41,259 nt of DNA, from the NCBI GenBank assembly GCA_021295655.1, contig JAGWBX010000029.1, positions 61,657-102,915 of the forward strand, written 5' to 3'. Numbering within the stretch: position 1 is the stretch's first letter; each line of letters opens with the position of its first letter. A program made the translations under genes and the position numbers. Under the pieces are notes generated by a model that ran no database searches, was not told the origin of the DNA, and worked only from the letters and a program-made list of their open reading frames with translations. Of the stretch, positions 32,777-40,066 are shown in pieces. The DNA is from Candidatus Latescibacterota bacterium. Its GTDB lineage: Bacteria > Latescibacterota > UBA2968 > GCA-2709665.

Positions 32777-33559
32777 ATGAATATCCTCGTGCTTTGCGAC
32801 CTCGAAGGCGCCGCGGGCGTTGTCGACTTCCATACGCAGACGTACGATAATACGAGGTACAACGACCAGGCAAAAAACCTGTCCACACTTGAAATTAACG
32901 CGCTTGTGGACGGCGCCATTGATGGCGGGGCGGGCCAGGTTATCGTCCTTGACGGGCACGGCAGCGGCGGAATCAACATCGAACTGGTTCATTATGAAGC
33001 CAGGGTGATGTTCGGCCGTCCGCTGATTTCCGCGTGGGATCTCGGTATTGAATTCGACGCCATGTTTCTGTATGGCCACCACGCGATGGAAAATACGCCC
33101 GCGGGTGTTCTGTGCCACAGCTGGAGTTCGCGCGCAATTTCCAATTGCTGGCTGAATGGAGAACTCATCGGTGAAATCGGGTTCAACATCGCAAGCGCCG
33201 CCGAGGCCGGCGTTCCCACGGCGTTCATCAGCGGCGACCGGGCGGCCGTAGACGAAGCGAGAAACTACGTGGAAAATATCGAAGGCGTTGTTGTCAAGGA
33301 GGGACTCAGCCGTACCGCGGCGCTCACGCTTTCTCCTGCAAAAGCCAGGGACCTCATCCGCGAAGGCGCGAAAAGGGCAATGGGACGCATCGGGGAATTC
33401 ACGTCTTACCGCGTTCCGGGGCCCTACACGTTTGAAACGGAGTACAGGGCTGAATCCAGCGCGGCTTCCAAGGCCTCCGGTCCCGGCGTGGCGCGTGTCG
33501 ATACCCACACTGTCAGAATAACCGGCGACACGCTCGCCGGTATCGCGAAGAGAAAATAA
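32777..33559 (+). CDS. M55-family D-aminopeptidase (DppA-like)
   Basis: A protein of 260 residues. The zinc ligands of Bacillus DppA have counterparts at nearly identical positions: Asp8 and Glu10 in CDLEGAAGV, His61 in LDGHGSG, His101 or His102 in YGHHAM, and Glu133 in IGEIG; His114 in CHSW corresponds to the catalytic His. These enzymes release N-terminal D-amino acids such as D-Ala from short peptides. No signal peptide is visible, so it is cytosolic. ATG 32777 has AAGGGA six bases upstream, better than the open upstream TTG. It lies between an amidohydrolase and a PLP enzyme in one operon. Confidence 0.9.
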   Translation: MNILVLCDLEGAAGVVDFHTQTYDNTRYNDQAKNLSTLEINALVDGAIDGGAGQVIVLDGHGSGGINIELVHYEARVMFGRPLISAWDLGIEFDAMFLYGHHAMENTPAGVLCHSWSSRAISNCWLNGELIGEIGFNIASAAEAGVPTAFISGDRAAVDEARNYVENIEGVVVKEGLSRTAALTLSPAKARDLIREGAKRAMGRIGEFTSYRVPGPYTFETEYRAESSAASKASGPGVARVDTHTVRITGDTLAGIAKRK

Positions 33560-33591
33560 CTGTGACTGGAAGCCGTTTCGAGGAACTTTGA

Positions 33592-34689
33592 ATGAGCTAC
33601 TCTCCCGTAGGGTTTGAAAAGTGGGACCTGGATACGCCGGCGCTGATGCTCGACCTGGACCTTCTGGAGAACAACATCGCCAGTATTGCCGCCCGCTGTA
33701 AGGCATGCGGCGTTCACTGGCGCCCTCATACCAAGGGTAACAAGACCCCGGCCATTGCGCACAAACTGCTCGACGCCGGCGCTATAGGAGTTACATGCGC
33801 GAAACTCGGTGAAGCGGAAATCATGGCCGCGTCGGGCATCAGGGATATCCTGGTAGCCAACCAGGTCGTGGGTGAGAGAAAGATGGCCCGCCTGACCCAT
33901 CTGCAGCGGCATGCGGACGTCATGGTCGCCATCGATCATCCCGTCCACGTCAATATGATATCGGAAGCCGCCCAGGCCGTAGGCGTTCGCGTACGCGTCC
34001 TGGTGGAACTGGATATAGGGATGGGACGATGCGGGGTGGGACCGGGAACACCGGCCCTGGAACTGGCGCAGCAGGCCGACGCGGCGCCAGGCGTGTTGTT
34101 CTCGGGTCTGATGGGCTACGAGGGCCAGGCGATGGATCTGCCCGATCCGGAGAAAGAGGCCGCGTGCACCGAGGCCGTTGCCCTTCTCGCGGGCTCACGC
34201 GAACGCATCGAGGCGTCGGGCATTGACTGTCCGATCGTCAGCGCGGGCGGTACCGGAACGCTGGCGTTCACCCCGGACTGTCCGGGCCTCACCGAAATAC
34301 AGGCCGGCGGCGGGATCATGATGGACACCTTCTACGCCACGTCGCTGGGCGTGCAAGGCCTGGAACACGCCCTCTCCGTTCTTGCCACGGTGGTCAGCCG
34401 TCCCGCGTCCGACCGGGCTTATATCGACGCCGGTCGAAAAACAACTTCGTCCCAGTTCGGACTGCCGTGGGTGAAGGACCGGGAAGGCATAGAGATTGTC
34501 GGCCTGTCGGCGGAACACGGCTATCTGGAACTTAAGAATCCCGTCCACCCGCTGAAAATCGGCGACAAGATCGAACTTATTTCCGGATACAGCGACATGA
34601 CGGTCTTCCTGCACAATGAGATTTACGGCATTCGCAGCAACCGGGTGGAAGCCGTATGGGACATCCTCGGGCGCGGTAAATTGCAATAA
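33592..34689 (+). CDS. D-threonine aldolase/DSD1-like fold-III PLP enzyme
   Basis: A protein of 365 residues with an alanine-racemase-type barrel. LDTPALMLDLDLLENNI opens the protein, and RPHTKGNKTP (44-53) carries the probable PLP Lys48. DIGMGRCGV and GGTGTLAF are phosphate and barrel motifs. In D-threonine aldolases and D-serine dehydratases the C-terminus binds a divalent metal through His and Asp/Cys (typically NHxC or SHxD). Here the matching segment is SGYSDMTVFLHNE, with Tyr where His is usual. Metal binding may differ or use His of FLHNE. ATG 33592 follows GAGGA. It likely cleaves or dehydrates a D-beta-hydroxy amino acid; the reaction is not certain. Confidence 0.85.
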   Translation: MSYSPVGFEKWDLDTPALMLDLDLLENNIASIAARCKACGVHWRPHTKGNKTPAIAHKLLDAGAIGVTCAKLGEAEIMAASGIRDILVANQVVGERKMARLTHLQRHADVMVAIDHPVHVNMISEAAQAVGVRVRVLVELDIGMGRCGVGPGTPALELAQQADAAPGVLFSGLMGYEGQAMDLPDPEKEAACTEAVALLAGSRERIEASGIDCPIVSAGGTGTLAFTPDCPGLTEIQAGGGIMMDTFYATSLGVQGLEHALSVLATVVSRPASDRAYIDAGRKTTSSQFGLPWVKDREGIEIVGLSAEHGYLELKNPVHPLKIGDKIELISGYSDMTVFLHNEIYGIRSNRVEAVWDILGRGKLQ

Positions 34690-34785
34690 ACGAATAGGCG
34701 CCGTCCGGGTTCGGTGCCCCGTTGAAAGACGTTGCGCCCGCCGTGTTATCCCGGACTCCAATACGCCAATCAAGGGACAATCGAG

Positions 34786-34992
34786 ATGACGGAGCCGCGG
34801 TTCGTGGTGGACCAGGCGGGTAACTGCGTCGGCGTTCTGCTGGACGTCGACGAATACAATCGCCTTCTCGATGCGTCGGGAATTCCTGAATCCCTGAGCG
34901 CACCGGAAGACGAGAAGGCATCCCGCCCGGCCTATACCCCGGAAGAGAAAAAGCTGATGGAAGACCGTCTCGAATCGCTGGGCTATCTCTGA
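34786..34992 (+). CDS. small Phd/antitoxin-like protein
   Basis: A protein of 68 residues. The first 30 (RFVVDQAGNCVGVLLDVDEYNRLLD) have the two-strand-plus-helix pattern ending in the V-x-x-Y-x-x-L-L signature seen in Phd/YefM-like antitoxins and related small proteins. The tail is acidic and ends MEDRLESLGYL. ATG 34786 has AAGGGA eight bases upstream. No toxin-like gene adjoins it; the next gene is a sulfotransferase-like protein. Existence as a gene is probable, function as antitoxin doubtful. Confidence 0.6.
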   Translation: MTEPRFVVDQAGNCVGVLLDVDEYNRLLDASGIPESLSAPEDEKASRPAYTPEEKKLMEDRLESLGYL

Positions 34993-35049
34993 GATCCCCT
35001 GCATCCCGCGTCTTCGGTCCGTTTCGGGCGACACGGTCGAAGGGAAAAA

Positions 35050-35628
35050 ATGATCGATCCCGATACGATAGTCGTCGTCTCCGGACTGCCCCGATCGGGC
35101 ACCTCCATGATGATGCAGATGATTGAAGCGGGCGGCATGGACGTTTTGACCGACGGGCTGAGAACCGCCGATGAAGACAATCTCAAAGGTTATTTCGAGT
35201 ATGAGAACGTCAAGGCGCTGAAGTCGGACCGGAACTGGCTGCCCGAAGCCAGGGGCAAGGCCGTCAAAATCATCTCCGAGTTGCTGAAGTACCTGCCGGA
35301 AACACACACGTACAGAATCATCTTCATGCGCAGGGACCTGGAAGAAGTGCTCGCCTCACAGGACCGTATGCTGGTCCGGCGGGGAGTGCAGCCGGGCGGG
35401 CAGGCGGAAAACGCGGAGATTGCCCGGGTTTTTCGCAGACATCTCCAACAGACGGAAGCCTGGCTGTCCGGACGTCCGGGCTTCCGTACCCTCTATGCGG
35501 AACATCGGCAGATTCTGGCGGATCCCGCCCGGGAGGCCGCCCGCGTCAATGCGTTTCTCGACCATCGCCTCGATGAAGCAGCCATGGCCGCTTCCGTAGA
35601 TGGCTCTCTCTATCGCCAGCGTCGTTAG
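35050..35628 (+). CDS. short sulfotransferase-family protein
   Basis: A protein of 192 residues. It begins VVVSGLPRSGTSMMMQMIEAGG, the 5'-phosphosulfate-binding P-loop-like motif of PAPS-dependent sulfotransferases (about residues 8-29). RIIFMRRDLEEVLASQDRML (about 88-107) matches the 3'-phosphate-binding region with Arg and the following helix. At 192 residues it is shorter than the usual 250-300, so it is a minimal member or a divergent nucleotide-binding relative. ATG 35050 has AAGGG upstream. It is the last gene before a terminator at 35660. The acceptor is unknown. Confidence 0.78.
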   Translation: MIDPDTIVVVSGLPRSGTSMMMQMIEAGGMDVLTDGLRTADEDNLKGYFEYENVKALKSDRNWLPEARGKAVKIISELLKYLPETHTYRIIFMRRDLEEVLASQDRMLVRRGVQPGGQAENAEIARVFRRHLQQTEAWLSGRPGFRTLYAEHRQILADPAREAARVNAFLDHRLDEAAMAASVDGSLYRQRR

Positions 35629-35659
35629 AGTCACCTTCAAATCTCTAAACGCGTACCGC

Positions 35660-35688
35660 AAGGCGTCCTGCCAGGGCGCCTTTTGTTT
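35660..35688 (+). terminator. terminator after the sulfotransferase gene
   Basis: A 10-bp stem (AAGGCGTCCT/AGGGCGCCTT, one G-U pair) with loop GCC, followed by TTGTTTAT. It closes the plus-strand unit that began at 31611. Confidence 0.75.
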
Positions 35689-35689
35689 A

Positions 35690-36328
35690 TCCTCAAAAAA
35701 AGCAGCAAATAGCTATCAGCTCTCAGCCGTCAGCGTGAATCAAAGTCGAGAGTCAACGTCCACATCTCCCCAAATTTCCTGCCTATGGCGTGTTCCTCAA
35801 AAACGGTAAGACGTAAGACGCAAGAAGACACCGTCACCGGTTTGGCGCCCTCATTCGTGATCCATTTCCATTTTCCTGTTAGTGACAGACCGGGTCCGAG
35901 GGTGTCATATGACGAAGTTTTAATGCCCTCTACGGTCAAAAGCAAACAGCGAAAAGCGGCACAAGTACGAAACGGATCGCCAGCCCTCGCGAGGGTAACC
36001 TTCGTCCGCACGGTTGTGGTGGGGGGTTTTTCCGTGTCATTCCGTTCATCTCCTTAGGCCGGGAGTTCCTGGAGAGCTCGTAGGGCACCCAATTCCCATT
36101 CGTGCCCCTAATGTGATTCACGGAAAAACCGGCCCCGCGCCGAGCGGCGCCCTTCTTTACTTCGGTCCAGCCGCCGCCGGTCTGGACATTCCGGGCTCGG
36201 GGAGGGAGGTATGATCCCGTTCCACGGTGCAGCCGAATGTCGTTCATGTTCACAAGTGTGGACGACACACGACAGACTCGCCAGCCACGATGAATTCATA
36301 TCTCATTGTTTATAAATGTTTTGTTTTA
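35690..36328. repeat. gene-free region with heptamer tandem repeats
   Basis: About 640 bases without a convincing gene; frames on both strands are repeat-derived. Two tandem heptamer arrays are present. At 35711-35731 the units are AGCTATC, AGCTCTC, AGCCGTC, then AGC. At 35806-35826 they are GTAAGAC, GTAAGAC, GCAAGAA. The second is the same type as the array at 4221-4241. The last ~35 bases become AT-rich just before the sigma-54 promoter. Confidence 0.55.
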
Positions 36329-36345
36329 TTGGCACGCTGATTGCA
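36329..36345 (+). promoter_or_regulatory. sigma-54 promoter of the lipoprotein/LpoB operon
   Basis: TTGGCACG, four bases (CTGA), then TTGCA: an essentially perfect -24/-12 element (consensus TGGCACG-N4-TTGCW) with GG and GC ten bases apart. An AT-rich stretch precedes it. Transcription would start near 36356, about 80 nt before the ATG at 36436. It implies RpoN-dependent expression driven by an enhancer-binding protein not seen in this window. Confidence 0.75.
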
Positions 36346-36435
36346 TATCCATTCGGCGGCGTCAACGGACGACAAAGAAAACTGCCTCATCTCCATTTGC
36401 GGGACCTCGATACCTTCGGGGTCTGCGGAGTTTCC

Positions 36436-37800
36436 ATGAAAAACCTGTTCAAATTGCAATCCGGCCTGCTTCTGTGCGTCTTCTTCACCGGTTGCGCCAC
36501 CTACACACACAACGCCGTCTCCTTCAGAAGCAGCCTCGCCGGGGGCCACTACGAAACCGCGCTGCAGACCCTCGGGAAGGCCCGCAAAGGCCCCGCACGC
36601 CTGCTCTATCTTATGGAGAACGGCCTTATTTCGCACTACAGAGGCGAATACCGCGCGTCCAACCGTTACTTCGAAGTTGCGGAACGGCTCTCTGACCGGC
36701 TCTTTACACGTTCCCTGTCTCGCGAGGCGGCTTCGCTGATCACCAACGACCAGGTACGCGCCTATCGCGGCGAGGAGTTCGAGCTCGCGTTCATCAACTA
36801 TTACAGGGCGCTGAACTACTGGTATCTGGACGAACCGGAAGAGGCCCTGGTGGAATGCCGGAAGGCCAACCTTAAACTGGACCGCTACGCGGCGCGGGCC
36901 GATTACGACGCCACGTACAGGAACGATGCCTTCATTCACTACATAACCGGTCTGATCTACGAAGCGACCGGCGAACTCAATGACGCGTACGTGTCCTACC
37001 GAAATGCATTGGATGCATATGAAACGTATCACGAAGCCTTTGGCCTTGAGGCGCCCGATGCCCTCGGAAGGGACCTCAGGCGTGTTGAAATGGCCCTCGA
37101 CTTTGTCGATAATCCCGAAGAATCAGTCGCCGCCTCTGATTGGCGCTCAACCACGGGCGGTGAGCTGATCGTCTTCTCGGAAATCGGTTTCGTGCCGCAC
37201 AAGGTACAGGAGGAGATAAGCCTACCGATCTACGAGGGAGATGACTTTGCCGGAAAAAAGGACGGGCTCGACCGTGCCTCCCGGAAAATCGCATACCGGC
37301 ATTTCAAACCCCACTATGCGGGTAAATCAAAAGTCAAATACTGGTTGCGCGTGGCCTTGCCCGCGTACGAGGATGCCTCGCCAGGTACCCAGACCATACG
37401 GGTCAGCGCCGCCGGACGTCAGACCACCACCACACTGGCTGAAGACCTGTCGGCCATCGCGTGGCAGACGTTTCAGGACAAACAGCCCTCGATGCTCGCC
37501 CGTACGGTCGCGCGAGGCCTGGTCAAGTACTCGGCTTCGGTCAAGGCGGAAGAGAAGAACAAAGTCCTTGGCTTCATCGTCAATCTGTTCTCTGCCGCAA
37601 CCGAGGCGGCCGATACCCGTAGCTGGGTGTCGCTGCCGCACAACGTGCAGATCGGCAGGCTAAACCTCCCCGCCGGCACGCACACCCTGACGCTGGAATC
37701 CCTCGACAGTCGGGGGCGCGTCATCGAAACCGGGACGATTTCGAATATACAAATCCGGCCTGGAACTCGGACTTTCGTTAACTACCGGACGTACAAATAG
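36436..37800 (+). CDS. COG3014-like TPR lipoprotein
   Basis: A protein of 454 residues. The lipoprotein signal ends FFTGC with Cys20. The N-terminal half is helical and TPR-like (ETALQTLGKARKGPARLLY, ASNRYFEVAERLSDR, LAFINYYRALNYWYLDEPEEALVECRKAN, AYVSYRNALDAYETYHEAF). The C-terminal half is beta-rich (GGELIVFSEIGFVPHKVQEE, SKVKYWLRVALPAYE, VQIGRLNLPAGTHTLTLESL). This resembles COG3014 proteins, which often sit beside LpoB-like genes. ATG 36436 has GCGGAG upstream; the open frame from 36316 is excluded because it begins before the sigma-54 promoter. It is the first gene of a four-gene envelope operon. Confidence 0.83.
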   Translation: MKNLFKLQSGLLLCVFFTGCATYTHNAVSFRSSLAGGHYETALQTLGKARKGPARLLYLMENGLISHYRGEYRASNRYFEVAERLSDRLFTRSLSREAASLITNDQVRAYRGEEFELAFINYYRALNYWYLDEPEEALVECRKANLKLDRYAARADYDATYRNDAFIHYITGLIYEATGELNDAYVSYRNALDAYETYHEAFGLEAPDALGRDLRRVEMALDFVDNPEESVAASDWRSTTGGELIVFSEIGFVPHKVQEEISLPIYEGDDFAGKKDGLDRASRKIAYRHFKPHYAGKSKVKYWLRVALPAYEDASPGTQTIRVSAAGRQTTTTLAEDLSAIAWQTFQDKQPSMLARTVARGLVKYSASVKAEEKNKVLGFIVNLFSAATEAADTRSWVSLPHNVQIGRLNLPAGTHTLTLESLDSRGRVIETGTISNIQIRPGTRTFVNYRTYK

Positions 37801-37826
37801 CCACCGCAACCGAAAGGAGGAACACC

Positions 37827-38627
37827 ATGAAGCATCTGATCCGGATCGGCCTGACCCTGGCCCTCGCGGGGTGGAGCCATACGGGATTGGCGACGGACAT
37901 TCCGACGCGGGGCGCCGTGGTCAACATCGTGACGTGGGACGGCAGGAACCTGCCCCCCATCTACGAACGCTCCGACCAGCTTCCGCTCACCCTGGAAGAC
38001 GTCATCAATCTCAGCAGGAATGACTTTGGTGACGAAGCGATCAGCAGGATGGTTCGCGAGCGCCGGTTTGCGGGTAACGCGTCGGCCAATGCGCTGATCG
38101 AACTCAAGAAAGCAGGCGTTTCGAAGACGGTCCTTCAGGCGATCTCGCTCCATGCGCTGCCTCCGAACCGCGCGCTAAGCCTCGCGATTCAGCTCGAATT
38201 CGCCGGCCGGTCGCGAGAAGCCCGCAAACGGTATCTCTACGTAATCATACCCGACGGCCCCACCGAACGCATCTTCACCGCGGACCTGGGCGCCGTGTTG
38301 GCGGGGACCTGGCGGCGGGACGAGCGGGTGGACCTTACCGATCCCCTGCTGCCCAAACAGGTCCGGCGCATCACGTTTGCGGACCGGGTGCCGCTGAAGA
38401 CGTCCGGGTCCAAAACGATGCAGGTCTTCACGTCGACCAGACCGGACATCTTCAAGTCGTCGGATATTCCCGAGGCCGATCGTGCCGGCGTGCACGAATT
38501 CGCCTTCGACTATCCCGCGAGTTCGCCCTTGCAGGACTGCCGGCTGCAGGTGCGCTATCGCCAGGACGTCCTGTTGCCCTACAAGTGGCACATGTCGGGC
38601 GCTCATTTCCAATGCGAATGGAATTAA
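37827..38627 (+). CDS. exported protein, unknown, in the LpoB operon
   Basis: A protein of 266 residues with a signal peptide (about 1-22; MKHLIRIGLTLALAGWSHTG, then LA-TD). The N-terminal part contains LTLEDVINLSRNDFGDEAI and KKAGVSKTVLQAI, a helical arrangement like small protein-interaction domains. The C-terminal half is beta-rich (RYLYVIIPDGPTERIFTADL, HEFAFDYPASSPLQDCRLQV) with two Cys near the end (DC and QCEW) that could form a disulfide. I recognise no family. The ribosome site is GAAAGGAGG. It lies 26 bases after the COG3014-like gene and upstream of the LpoB-like gene, so a role in the same envelope system is likely. Confidence 0.78.
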   Translation: MKHLIRIGLTLALAGWSHTGLATDIPTRGAVVNIVTWDGRNLPPIYERSDQLPLTLEDVINLSRNDFGDEAISRMVRERRFAGNASANALIELKKAGVSKTVLQAISLHALPPNRALSLAIQLEFAGRSREARKRYLYVIIPDGPTERIFTADLGAVLAGTWRRDERVDLTDPLLPKQVRRITFADRVPLKTSGSKTMQVFTSTRPDIFKSSDIPEADRAGVHEFAFDYPASSPLQDCRLQVRYRQDVLLPYKWHMSGAHFQCEWN

Positions 38628-38706
38628 AATCGCAACCACCCGTGGGGATCCAAACGTGAAACGGCATTGCCGCCGCACCATCCATCATACCGAAAGGAGA
38701 TTCGCC

Positions 38707-39303
38707 GTGAATCCAGGAAACTGCATCGCCCTCGCCGTTGTTCTCGCGTTCGCCGTTGGCTGCGCGGGGCCCAGAGCCTTCACGAAGGGCTCGTACGAAG
38801 ATCCCAACACCATTGCACTGCTGGATGACCGGTTCAGCGAAAACGACATGCAACTCATCGCGAAGAAAATGATCCAATCCATGGCTGTGAGCAACATTGT
38901 CGGAAACAACGGCTCGCCCGTTGTCATGATCGGAAAAATGCGCAACCGAACAGCAGAACATATAGACATGACGATGCTTTCCAACAAGGTCCGGACACAG
39001 CTCATCCAGAGCGGCAGATTTCGTTTTGCCGACGTAAAGAATCGCCGGGATATCGCCGAGGAGTACGAGTACCAGCAGTCCGGATACGTGGATCCGGAGC
39101 AGGCCAGGGGTCCGGGAAGCCAGACGGGCGCGGAGTATCTGCTGACCGGCACCCTCACGGCAAACGTGCAGGAAGTCGGAAAGAACAAGCTGATCTACTA
39201 CAAGGCGACCTTCCAGCTGACCAACCTGCTTACGTCGGAAATCGCCTGGACCGACGAGAAGGAAATCCGGAAAGCTTACAAGAAACGGCACATCGGAATC
39301 TGA
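38707..39303 (+). CDS. lpoB: LpoB-like penicillin-binding-protein activator lipoprotein
   Basis: A protein of 198 residues. The lipobox is FAVGC with Cys19. FSENDMQLIAKKMIQSM, VVMIGKMRNRTAEHIDMTML, VRTQLIQSGRFRFADV and GAEYLLTGTLTANVQEVGKN follow the LpoB pattern throughout. In E. coli LpoB is an outer-membrane lipoprotein that activates the bifunctional synthase PBP1b. GTG 38707 has AAGGAG seven bases upstream. The E. coli protein is about 213 residues, so length fits. Linkage to a COG3014-like lipoprotein supports the call. The partner synthase is not in the window, and the symbol is by family resemblance. Confidence 0.85.
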   Translation: MNPGNCIALAVVLAFAVGCAGPRAFTKGSYEDPNTIALLDDRFSENDMQLIAKKMIQSMAVSNIVGNNGSPVVMIGKMRNRTAEHIDMTMLSNKVRTQLIQSGRFRFADVKNRRDIAEEYEYQQSGYVDPEQARGPGSQTGAEYLLTGTLTANVQEVGKNKLIYYKATFQLTNLLTSEIAWTDEKEIRKAYKKRHIGI

Positions 39304-39354
39304 TCCGAAGGTTGTCGGCAGCGTACCCCAGTCAAATACAAAAGGAGAATCGTC

Positions 39355-39909
39355 ATGAAATCCGCAAGCCTCGCCCTGATCTTCACCATCTGCGGCGCAC
39401 TGTTCTGCATGCCGCTGGAGGCCGGAGAGCCCGGCCGGACCGACGGTCCCGAAGGCAGCGAACTGGGCCGCGGCGGCTACCCGTTCGGCGGCCCCGAAGG
39501 CCGATTCTACATCAACCCGGCATTCGGCTCCGGGATATTCGACAGAAACGCGGACGACAGCCGCTCCGGTCTGCTGTACAGCCTGAATCTGGGCTACGAG
39601 CGGGACGGCTGGCTGGCGATCGAAGGCGGTTATGCGTATCTCTCAGACAGAAAGCTGTCCATTTACAGCGTGGGTTCCCGCATGGACTACAACGCCGATC
39701 CATTCGTCTATTATTTCTCCGCGCAGGCGGGGCTTTACAAGCCGGAGGACGGCGAAAGCAACTTCGGCCTTGCCCCCGGCGCGGGCATCGACATCATTGT
39801 CAATGACCGGATACGACTGGGCCTGAACTACAAGAGGGACTTTATCTTTTCGGACGGCAACACAACGGATATCGACCGGCTGTTCGCCGGGCTGAAATTC
39901 TACTTCTGA
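39355..39909 (+). CDS. outer-membrane beta-barrel protein
   Basis: A protein of 184 residues. After the signal peptide (about 1-23, ends LEAGE) comes a Gly-rich linker, then about eight amphipathic strands: GRFYINPAFGSGIF, GLLYSLNLGYERDGWLAIEGGYAYL, PFVYYFSAQAGLYKP, FGLAPGAGIDIIVNDRIRLGLNYKR. It ends in the barrel-closing FAGLKFYF with C-terminal Phe, the usual outer-membrane assembly signal. It is an OmpA/OmpW-sized eight-strand barrel. AAAGGAG precedes ATG 39355. It is the last gene of the sigma-54 operon, 51 bases after the LpoB-like gene. Function unknown; it could be structural. Confidence 0.82.
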   Translation: MKSASLALIFTICGALFCMPLEAGEPGRTDGPEGSELGRGGYPFGGPEGRFYINPAFGSGIFDRNADDSRSGLLYSLNLGYERDGWLAIEGGYAYLSDRKLSIYSVGSRMDYNADPFVYYFSAQAGLYKPEDGESNFGLAPGAGIDIIVNDRIRLGLNYKRDFIFSDGNTTDIDRLFAGLKFYF

Positions 39910-40066
39910 TCGACAGCTCCGGACGATCCGCGCGCGGCTTCTTCACCGGCAGCCCGTTACGCATGGCGCGTTTGCATTGCCACGTGTCGGCCGATTGGTT
40001 ACCTTTGAACGGCCGGGAGGATGGGGGTGATGCGACGGCGGCGTTCGGCTATTGAGGCTCTTTTCC

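Noticed and set aside
32453..33706. 417-codon minus-strand open frame
   Set aside because: It lies antisense to the well-supported D-aminopeptidase gene and parts of both neighbours. Its translation is low in sense-like composition, and long antisense frames are expected in GC-rich coding DNA.
35785..36268. Open frames of 90-110 codons on both strands
   Set aside because: They start in heptamer repeats, lack ribosome sites and show no domain character.
39943..40066. Second sigma-54-like site (TGGCGCG followed by TTTGCA)
   Set aside because: The spacing between the GG and GC dinucleotides is too short for a -24/-12 promoter.
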